Assembly (NCBI GenBank): GCA_017307315.1
Contig: JAFKFF010000319.1
Span: forward strand, 1,896 to 12,616
From: Alphaproteobacteria bacterium
GTDB lineage: Bacteria; Pseudomonadota; Alphaproteobacteria; Micropepsales; Micropepsaceae
Length of the DNA stretch: 10,721 bases
Direction: 5' to 3'
Position numbers and translations under genes: made by a program. The notes beneath the pieces were generated by a model. It was not told the DNA's origin. It did not search any database and worked only from the letters and a program-made list of their open reading frames with translations. This document shows positions 1-5,709 of the stretch, piece by piece (within the stretch, counting starts at the first letter, position 1; every line of letters starts with the position of its first letter).

Positions 1-1
1 G

Positions 2-82
2 GTATCGCTGCTTTATCTTTTCGTGCCGTTCGTCGACCTGATCGTCGCGCGCATTCTCCATCTTCCTCCGCTTTGGGCATGA
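2..82 (+). CDS. ctaB: Protoheme IX farnesyltransferase, C-terminal end (partial)
   Basis: Only the last 26 codons are inside the window, ending at TGA 80-82. The fragment starts VSLLYLFVPF and is a hydrophobic segment followed by a short tail, as at the end of the last membrane helix of UbiA-type heme O synthases (typical ends look like SLLYLF...). CtaB farnesylates protoheme IX to heme O, the precursor of heme A for the aa3 oxidase. The assignment rests on this short tail plus position: ctaB normally precedes the CoxF-like gene and coxC in alphaproteobacterial oxidase operons. The next gene starts 4 nt after the stop. A different membrane protein cannot be excluded from so few residues. Confidence 0.6.
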   Translation, partial: VSLLYLFVPFVDLIVARILHLPPLWA

Positions 83-86
83 GGTG

Positions 87-233
87 ATGGATGAAGACCC
101 GTTCGACAAGAACAGCAGGGCAGGGCGCGAGCGGCGCAAGCGGAATATCGCGCTGGCGCTTGCGCTGGGCGGTTTGGTGATTTTGTTTTATCTGATGTCA
201 ATCGTGCAATGGCACGAAAATACCGGCCACTAG
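87..233 (+). CDS. CoxF-like small membrane protein of the cytochrome oxidase operon
   Basis: A 48-residue protein begins [20 protein letters not shown] and continues into one transmembrane helix (about residues 21-41), ending in a short polar tail (QWHENTGH). A charged, Arg-rich N-terminus followed by a single helix and a short tail is the usual form of the small CoxF-type proteins encoded between ctaB and ctaG in alphaproteobacteria. The Arg/Lys cluster before the helix predicts N-in topology by the positive-inside rule. ATG at 87 is preceded by a close GAGG (81-84); GTG at 84 is an in-frame alternative that would add one residue. Its molecular role is not established; oxidase assembly or a minor subunit is inferred from the operon. 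The usual next gene, ctaG, is missing. Confidence 0.7.
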   Translation: MDEDPFDKNSRAGRERRKRNIALALALGGLVILFYLMSIVQWHENTGH

Positions 234-246
234 AGGGGCTAGTTTC

Positions 247-1158
247 ATGAGCGGTGATGTGAAGCACGATTATCATCTGGTGGACCCCAGCCCGTGGCCG
301 GTCGTGGGTTCGATCGGAGCCTTCACCATGCTGGTGGGCGCCGTGTTCTGGATGAACACGGATTATGCCGGCTTCTTCGGCCTGCCGGTGAATGGCCAGC
401 CTTGGATCTTCGTCATCGGCCTGGCGCTGGTGCTTTATACCATGGCGGGCTGGTGGCGGGACGTGATCCGCGAATCGGTGGTGCAGGGCGCCCACACGCC
501 CGTGGTGAAGCTGCATCTGCGCTACGGCATGATCTTGTTCATCGCCTCGGAAGTGATGTTCTTCGTGGCCTGGTTCTGGGCCTATTTCAATTCCGCGATC
601 TTCTTCAACGATGTCGGCATCGGCAGCTGGCCGCCGGCTGGCATCACCACGCTGGATCCCTGGCATTTTCCGCTGCTCAACACCCTGATCCTTTTGACCT
701 CGGGCACGACGGTGACCTGGGCGCACCATGCGCTGCAGACCGGCGACCGCAAGGGTGCCATCCAGGGCCTCACCATCACCGTGCTGCTGGGGCTGAGCTT
801 CACCGCGGTGCAGGCATATGAATATGCCCATGCTCCCTTCACCTTCGGCTTCAACAACTTGGCGCTGCAGCCCTTCACGGATGCGGCCCATGTCTCGCTG
901 TCGGCGGGCGCGGGCAATTTCGACGCCATCTATGGCTCGACCTTCTTCATGGCGACCGGCTTCCATGGCTTCCATGTCATCGTCGGCACCATCTTCCTGG
1001 CGGTGTGCCTGGCACGCGCCATTGCCGGCCAGTTCACGCCCACCCGTCACTTCGGCTTCGAAGCGGCGGCCTGGTACTGGCATTTCGTCGACGTGGTGTG
1101 GCTGTTCCTGTTCGCCTGCATCTATGTCTGGGGCCAAGGTCCAGTGAGCGCCGCCTAG
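247..1158 (+). CDS. coxC: Cytochrome c oxidase subunit III (aa3 type)
   Basis: A 303-residue polytopic inner-membrane protein, the non-catalytic core subunit III of the heme-copper oxidase that passes electrons from cytochrome c to oxygen. Family signatures are clear: [14 protein letters not shown] at 101-114 with the conserved membrane Glu (E102), a TWAHHA segment near 157-162, [16 protein letters not shown] at 233-248, and [14 protein letters not shown] near the C-terminus (276-289). The start is ATG 247 with GAGGGG at 233-238, spaced 8 nt. About 24 residues between HAPFTF (195-200) and YGSTFF (229-234) look longer than the rhizobial proteins I remember, where only about four residues separate these motifs. 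The gene lies 13 nt after the CoxF-like gene and about 100 nt before the DUF983 gene. Confidence 0.97.
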   Translation: MSGDVKHDYHLVDPSPWPVVGSIGAFTMLVGAVFWMNTDYAGFFGLPVNGQPWIFVIGLALVLYTMAGWWRDVIRESVVQGAHTPVVKLHLRYGMILFIASEVMFFVAWFWAYFNSAIFFNDVGIGSWPPAGITTLDPWHFPLLNTLILLTSGTTVTWAHHALQTGDRKGAIQGLTITVLLGLSFTAVQAYEYAHAPFTFGFNNLALQPFTDAAHVSLSAGAGNFDAIYGSTFFMATGFHGFHVIVGTIFLAVCLARAIAGQFTPTRHFGFEAAAWYWHFVDVVWLFLFACIYVWGQGPVSAA

Positions 1159-1169
1159 CCTTTTGCTCT

Positions 1170-1224
1170 CCGGGAGTGTTGCGCGCTTGCGGGCAGTCGC
1201 CCGCGCTCCACGTGGCGCTCCCGG
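1170..1224. repeat. Nested inverted repeat in the coxC-DUF983 spacer
   Basis: The 101-nt gap between coxC and the next gene contains a perfect 7-nt inverted repeat, CCGGGAG (1170-1176) with CTCCCGG (1218-1224). It encloses a second perfect hairpin, GCGGGC (1189-1194), loop AGTC, GCCCGC (1199-1204). No T-run follows either arm, so a classical intrinsic terminator is not supported. It could be an mRNA structure that attenuates or stabilises the operon message, or a remnant of a palindromic repeat. GC-rich DNA yields such pairs by chance, so function is unproven. Confidence 0.4.
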
Positions 1225-1259
1225 TTGGACGAGCAGAATGCTACGGCTCTAGCGGGGAT

Positions 1260-1619
1260 ATGGTGAAAGAACCAAATACCGCCAAAGCCTGTATCCTGGG
1301 TCACTGTCCGCAATGCGGGCAGGGGCCGTTGTTTGACGGCTACATCAAGCTGAAGCCGTCCTGCCCGTCCTGCCATCTCGATTACGCCATGTTCGATGCC
1401 GGCGACGGGCCGGCCGTGTTCGGCATCCTGATCGTAGGCGCCATCGTGGCCGGGCTGGCGCTGTGGGTCGAGTTCAGCTTCTCGCCGCCCTACTGGGTGC
1501 ATGCGGTGCTGTGGGTGCCGCTGATCGTGGGATTGAGCCTGGCTTTCCTGCGGCTTTCCAAATCCACGCTTCTGGTCCTTCAGTACAAGCATAAGGCGGG
1601 AGAAGGGCGGAGGCGCTGA
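1260..1619 (+). CDS. DUF983 zinc-ribbon membrane protein
   Basis: A 119-residue protein with two CxxC pairs near the N-terminus (C16/C19 in GHCPQCGQGPLF and C35/C38 in PSCPSC), consistent with a small zinc ribbon. Two transmembrane helices follow (about 52-71 and 80-98). This is the DUF983 layout regularly found between coxC and SURF1 in alphaproteobacteria, which suggests a role in oxidase biogenesis; the biochemical role is unknown. The reading frame is open far upstream into coxC, so the start is a judgement. ATG 1260 gives the usual family length but GGGG is only 2 nt away; GTG 1263 (one codon in) has a better 5-nt spacing. The stop TGA overlaps the SURF1 ATG by 1 nt (TGATG), implying translational coupling. 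Confidence 0.85.
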   Translation: MVKEPNTAKACILGHCPQCGQGPLFDGYIKLKPSCPSCHLDYAMFDAGDGPAVFGILIVGAIVAGLALWVEFSFSPPYWVHAVLWVPLIVGLSLAFLRLSKSTLLVLQYKHKAGEGRRR

Positions 1620-2332
1620 TGGCGATCCGTTTCAGGCCCTATCCGGGCTTCACCATCGCCACCCTGGTCATGACGGCCATTCTGATCGGCCTCGGCGTCT
1701 GGCAGCTCGAGCGCCTGCAGTGGAAGCTGGGCCTGATCGCGGAAGTGAACGGTCACATGGCCGCGCCACCTGTCTCCCTGGCGGCGATCCTGAAAATGCG
1801 CGCGGACGAGGCGCAGTATCGCCGCGTGTCGCTCAACGGGTATTTCGACAATTCCGCCGAAGCCTATGTTTTCACCACCGGTCCAGACGGCGAAGCCGTC
1901 TATCACGTGCTGACGCCGTTCAAGACCGATGACGGCCGCACCATGTTGGTCGACCGCGGCTATGTCCCCAAGGACAAGCTCGATCCGGCAACACGCGTGG
2001 CGCCCGAGGGCGAAACCCGGGTGGTCGGCGTGTGGCGGGTGCCGGACGCGCCGGGCGCCTTCACTCCCGTTGCGGACCTCGCCCATCGCATCTGGTATGC
2101 CCGCGATCTTGCCGGTATCGCCGCGGCGGACCAGATCACGCTGGCGGCGCCGGTGCTGATCGAAGCGGGTCCGGCGCCCAATCCGGGGGGCTGGCCGAAG
2201 GGCGGCCAGACCGTGGTGAGTTTCCGCAACCAGCACCTTTCCTATGCCATCACCTGGTTCGGGCTTGCGGCCGGTCTCATCGGCGTCTATCTCGCCTATC
2301 ACATGTCCAAAGGCCGGTTGCGCTGGGACTGA
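1619..2332 (+). CDS. SURF1 family cytochrome oxidase biogenesis protein
   Basis: A 237-residue protein with the standard SURF1 plan: an N-terminal helix (about 10-28) ending in GVWQLERLQWK, a roughly 180-residue extracytoplasmic domain, and a C-terminal helix (about 208-227) introduced by the family signature NQHLSYAITWFGLA (204-217). Bacterial SURF1 proteins bind heme A and help insert it into subunit I of aa3 oxidase. ATG 1619 overlaps the DUF983 stop; a purine-rich GGGCGGAGG lies just upstream within that gene. It is followed 12 nt later by thrC. The family is known as SURF1 or Shy1 in different organisms, so no symbol is forced here. Confidence 0.95.
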   Translation: MAIRFRPYPGFTIATLVMTAILIGLGVWQLERLQWKLGLIAEVNGHMAAPPVSLAAILKMRADEAQYRRVSLNGYFDNSAEAYVFTTGPDGEAVYHVLTPFKTDDGRTMLVDRGYVPKDKLDPATRVAPEGETRVVGVWRVPDAPGAFTPVADLAHRIWYARDLAGIAAADQITLAAPVLIEAGPAPNPGGWPKGGQTVVSFRNQHLSYAITWFGLAAGLIGVYLAYHMSKGRLRWD

Positions 2333-2344
2333 AGGAAACACAGC

Positions 2345-3739
2345 GTGTCGCGATCCAGCCGTTTCATTTCCACCCGGGGACAGGCGCCCGAAGCCGGCTT
2401 CGCCGATGTTCTTCTGGCCGGGCTGGCGCCGGACGGCGGTCTCTACATGCCCGCCGAATGGCCGCACTTTGGCGCCGCCGAGATCGCCGCTTTTTCCGGC
2501 AGGCGCTACCAGGACGTGGCATTCGAAATCCTTTCCCGTTTCGTGGGCGACGGTTTCACCGCCGCCGAACTGCGCGAGGACATCGAAGCGGCCTATGCGG
2601 GCTTCGAGAAGCCGGAGATCGCGCCACTGTCGGCGATGAGCGGCAACCGTTATCTGCTCGAGCTGTTTCACGGTCCTACCTTCGCTTTCAAGGATATCGC
2701 GCTTCAGATTCTGGGCCGCCTGTTCGCGCGCGCGCTGACGCGCCGCGGCGGCAAGGCCACCATCGTCGCGGCGACCTCCGGCGACACCGGATCGGCTGCC
2801 ATCGCCGCCTTGGGCGGGCTTCCCAACATCACGGTTTTCGTGATGCACCCCAAGGGAAGGGTGAGCGAGGTTCAGCGCCGCCAGATGACCACGTCCGGTC
2901 ACGCCAACGTTCACAATATCGCCATCGAAGGCAGCTTCGACGACGCGCAAAGCATCGTGAAGGGCTTGTTCGCGGAAACCGCGTTCGCGCGCGAGGTGGG
3001 ACTGACCGCGGTCAATTCGATCAACTTCGTTCGCATCGCGGCGCAGAGCGTCTATTATTTCACCGCCACCGCGACGCTGGGAAAGCCGGCGACCTTCATC
3101 GTGCCCACCGGCAATTTCGGCGACATCTTCGCCGGCGAGGCGGCCGAGCGCATGGGCCTTGACGCCAGGCGCCTGGTGATCGCCACCAATGCCAACGACA
3201 TCATGGCGCGCGCCTTGAACGAGGGCGTTTATGAGGCGGGCGCGGCGCATCACACGCTCAGCCCTTCGATGGATATCCAGGTCGCGTCCAATTTCGAGCG
3301 CGCGCTGTTCGAGGCATCGGGCCGCGACGCCGGATGGGTCCGAGAGGCCATGGCGGGTTTCGCGCGCGACAAGCGGCTGGAATTGCCGGAAGCGGTGCTG
3401 TCGTCCCTGCGCGCCCGCTACGATGCCCGCTCGAGCGACGATGACGACACGCTTTCCACCATCAACGCCATCGCCACCACCTCGGGCCGGATTATCGACC
3501 CCCATACCGCGGTGGCGGTCAACGCGCTACGCAAGTTCGGCTTTCGCGAAGAGCCGATGGTTGTCTTGTCGACCGCCCATCCGGCCAAGTTCGCCGACGC
3601 CGTGAAGCACGCCACCGGCGCCGAGCCGCCGATGCCGGAGGGGTTGCAACGGGTCATGGAATTGCCCGAGCAACTGGATATCCTGCCCGCGGACCTGTCT
3701 TTGATTCGACAGTTCATCTCTTCTAGACTGGCGGGATGA
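2345..3739 (+). CDS. thrC: Threonine synthase
   Basis: A 464-residue PLP enzyme, the usual length for the bacterial class. It converts O-phosphohomoserine to threonine in the cytoplasm. Visible features are the N-terminal FISTRGQAPEAGFADVLL typical of ThrC, the PLP lysine in HGPTFAFKDIALQ (K116), the phosphate-binding loop ATSGDTGSAA (143-152), SINFVRIAAQSVYYF (225-239) and PTGNFGDIFAGE (254-265). The start is GTG 2345, supported by AAGGAAA at 2332-2338 and by the fit of the N-terminus to the family; no other start fits as well. The stop overlaps the next gene by ATGA. The upstream partner enzyme, homoserine kinase, is encoded at the other end of the window and is broken there. Confidence 0.96.
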   Translation: MSRSSRFISTRGQAPEAGFADVLLAGLAPDGGLYMPAEWPHFGAAEIAAFSGRRYQDVAFEILSRFVGDGFTAAELREDIEAAYAGFEKPEIAPLSAMSGNRYLLELFHGPTFAFKDIALQILGRLFARALTRRGGKATIVAATSGDTGSAAIAALGGLPNITVFVMHPKGRVSEVQRRQMTTSGHANVHNIAIEGSFDDAQSIVKGLFAETAFAREVGLTAVNSINFVRIAAQSVYYFTATATLGKPATFIVPTGNFGDIFAGEAAERMGLDARRLVIATNANDIMARALNEGVYEAGAAHHTLSPSMDIQVASNFERALFEASGRDAGWVREAMAGFARDKRLELPEAVLSSLRARYDARSSDDDDTLSTINAIATTSGRIIDPHTAVAVNALRKFGFREEPMVVLSTAHPAKFADAVKHATGAEPPMPEGLQRVMELPEQLDILPADLSLIRQFISSRLAG

Positions 3740-5010
3740 CCATAGAAATATCTAACCTTTCCAATAGCTTGACAGTCATCACGGACCCGATGGCGAGCCT
3801 GGAAAGCGCGGCCCTCGGGGTCTGGGTTTCAACCGGCAGCCGCAACGAACGTCCTTCGGAAATGGGCCTCTCCCATATGCTGGAGCATATGGCGTTCAAG
3901 GGCACCACGACCCGCAACGCGCGCCAGATCGCGGAGGAAATCGAAGCCGTCGGCGGCTACCTCAACGCCTATACCAGCCGCGAGCAGACGGCCTTCCATG
4001 CCCGCATCCTGAAAGACGATGTCGGCCTGGCGCTCGATCTCATCGCCGACATCCTGGTCAATCCGACGTTCCTCGCTGAAGAACTGGAGCGCGAGCGTCA
4101 GGTGGTGTTGCAGGAACTCGGTCAGGCGCGCGATACGCCCGACGACATCATCTTCGATCATCTGCAGGAGGCGGCTTATCCCAACCAGCCTTTGGGTTGG
4201 GCGGTCCTGGGCGAGGAAGCGACGGTCCGCGCTTTCACGCCGGCTGCCTTGCGCGACTATAGCGGCCGGCGCTATCGCGCCGAAGCGATGACCTTGGTTT
4301 CATCCGGGGCGGTCGATCATCGGAAGATCGTGACCATGGCGGAGGAAAAATTCGCCCGGCTTGCGGTCGGCCCCTCCGAGCCGACGGCGCCCGGGCGCTA
4401 TATCGGCGGCGATTTTCGTCTCGAGGAGGATCTGGAACAGGCCCATATCGTCTACGCCTTTCCAGGAGTGGCATCGAAGGATCCGGATTTTTACCTGGCG
4501 CAAATCCACGCGACGATCCTGGGCGGCGGCATGTCGTCCCGCCTGTTCCAGGAGGCGCGCGAGAAGCGCGGCCTTTGCTATTCGATCTATGCCTTCGCCA
4601 ACAATTTCCAGGACACGGGCTTCACCGGCATCTATGCCGGAACCGGTGAACGGGAAGCGGGCGAGTTATCCGCCGTCGTTGCGGGCGAGATGGAAGCGAT
4701 GACGGCCGGGATTGGCGATGGCGAACTGGCGCGCGCCAAGGCGCAGCTCAAATCCGGACTCTTGATGGGACTCGAGCGGCCCGGCACGCGCGCCGAACAG
4801 ATCGCGGGCCAGATCTTCACCTTGGGCCATCTGCAAAGCGTTTCCGAAATCGTGGCGCAGATCGATGCGGTGGATGCGGACGCGCTTCGCGGCTACGCGG
4901 CCAGGATCATGACCGCCCCCACGATCGCGGCGATGGGACCGGTAAAGAAGCTGGAGCGTCACGACATCTTCGCCGCGCGTTTCGCGTCCGGCCGCCAGGC
5001 CGCGGAATGA
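3736..5010 (+). CDS. M16 family zinc metallopeptidase
   Basis: A 424-residue protein of the single-chain PqqL/MPP-like M16B group. The inverted zinc motif HxxEH is present as H47-M-L-E50-H51 (GLSHMLEHMAFKGT), and the third zinc ligand is E127 in RQVVLQE, 76 residues after H51 as expected. The second, structural half carries GGGMSSRLFQEAREKRGLCY (263-282), the conserved Arg/Tyr segment of the C-terminal domain. Such peptidases degrade short, unstructured peptides inside a closed clam-shell chamber; the natural substrate here is unknown. There is no signal peptide, so a cytoplasmic site is likely. ATG 3736 overlaps the thrC stop and the gene ends in another ATGA overlap, so thrC, this gene and the GNAT gene form a coupled unit. 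Confidence 0.95.
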   Translation: MTIEISNLSNSLTVITDPMASLESAALGVWVSTGSRNERPSEMGLSHMLEHMAFKGTTTRNARQIAEEIEAVGGYLNAYTSREQTAFHARILKDDVGLALDLIADILVNPTFLAEELERERQVVLQELGQARDTPDDIIFDHLQEAAYPNQPLGWAVLGEEATVRAFTPAALRDYSGRRYRAEAMTLVSSGAVDHRKIVTMAEEKFARLAVGPSEPTAPGRYIGGDFRLEEDLEQAHIVYAFPGVASKDPDFYLAQIHATILGGGMSSRLFQEAREKRGLCYSIYAFANNFQDTGFTGIYAGTGEREAGELSAVVAGEMEAMTAGIGDGELARAKAQLKSGLLMGLERPGTRAEQIAGQIFTLGHLQSVSEIVAQIDAVDADALRGYAARIMTAPTIAAMGPVKKLERHDIFAARFASGRQAAE

Positions 5011-5672
5011 AGCCGGCGCCGCCACCCGGCAAGATGAGCGCGATGATGCATTCGCGGCCGATGGCGTTCATGCGCGGGCTGACCTTTCCCGGCGGCCAGC
5101 AGCCGGTGCTGCGGGGGCAAGAGGTCTATCTGCGCTATCCGCGCATGGCCGACTATGCCAGTTGGGCCCGGCTTCGGGGCGAGAGCCGCGAATTCCTCAC
5201 CAAGTGGGAGCCGGTCTGGGCCGAGGACGAACTCACCAAGGGTGCCTTTCGCCGCCGGATCAAGCGCTACCAGAAGGAAACCAGGCTCGATTCGGCCTAC
5301 GTCTTCTTCGTTTTCCGCGCCAGCGACGAAGCCTTGATCGGCGGTTGCACCCTGTCCAATGTACGCCGCGGCGTCACGCAATGTTGCGCGCTCGGTTATT
5401 GGATCGGGGCCCGCTATGCCCGGCAGGGCTTCATGAGCGACGCGGTGCGCGCCCTGATACCTTTCGTGTTCGGAACGCTGGGACTGCATCGCATCGAAGC
5501 GGCGTGCCTGCCGGAGAATCAGGCTTCGCGCAATCTGCTCGGCAAGGCCGGCTTTCACGAGGAAGGGCTGGCACGGAAATATCTGCTGATCAACGGCGAA
5601 TGGAGCGACCACATCCAATTCGCGCTTTTGGAAGATGAAGCTTCCTTGAAGAGCGGCGCGCGGCTAGGTTAG
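5007..5672 (+). CDS. GNAT family N-acetyltransferase, RimJ/RimL-like
   Basis: A 221-residue protein. The GNAT core begins near residue 35 (LRGQEVYLRYPRMADYASW), with the family's REFLTKWEPVW around 61-71, the acetyl-CoA loop region GYWIGARYARQGFMSDAV (130-147) and the closing ENQASRNLLGKAGFHEEG (170-187). These match ribosomal-protein-alanine acetyltransferases of the RimJ type; the actual acceptor is unknown. The chosen ATG overlaps the peptidase stop (ATGA), but about 30 residues precede the domain and in-frame ATGs at 5034 and 5043 are possible starts. The gene ends 37 nt before the EAL gene. Confidence 0.92.
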   Translation: MKPAPPPGKMSAMMHSRPMAFMRGLTFPGGQQPVLRGQEVYLRYPRMADYASWARLRGESREFLTKWEPVWAEDELTKGAFRRRIKRYQKETRLDSAYVFFVFRASDEALIGGCTLSNVRRGVTQCCALGYWIGARYARQGFMSDAVRALIPFVFGTLGLHRIEAACLPENQASRNLLGKAGFHEEGLARKYLLINGEWSDHIQFALLEDEASLKSGARLG

Positions 5673-5709
5673 CCGGATCGTCCCTGTTCCGTAACGCGTG
5701 AAGAGTCGA

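Noticed and set aside
13..1137. A 374-codon minus-strand frame opposite coxC
   Set aside because: His/Arg/Gln-rich shadow of coxC with no domain.
1580..3505. A 641-codon open frame on the minus strand opposite SURF1 and thrC
   Set aside because: Same artefact: the product is compositionally biased without motifs, and both sense genes have clear catalytic or family signatures.
5698..5709. GTG 5698 as start of the EAL protein
   Set aside because: No ribosome binding site precedes it, and ATG 5710 gives a cleaner signal peptide with GAAGAG upstream.
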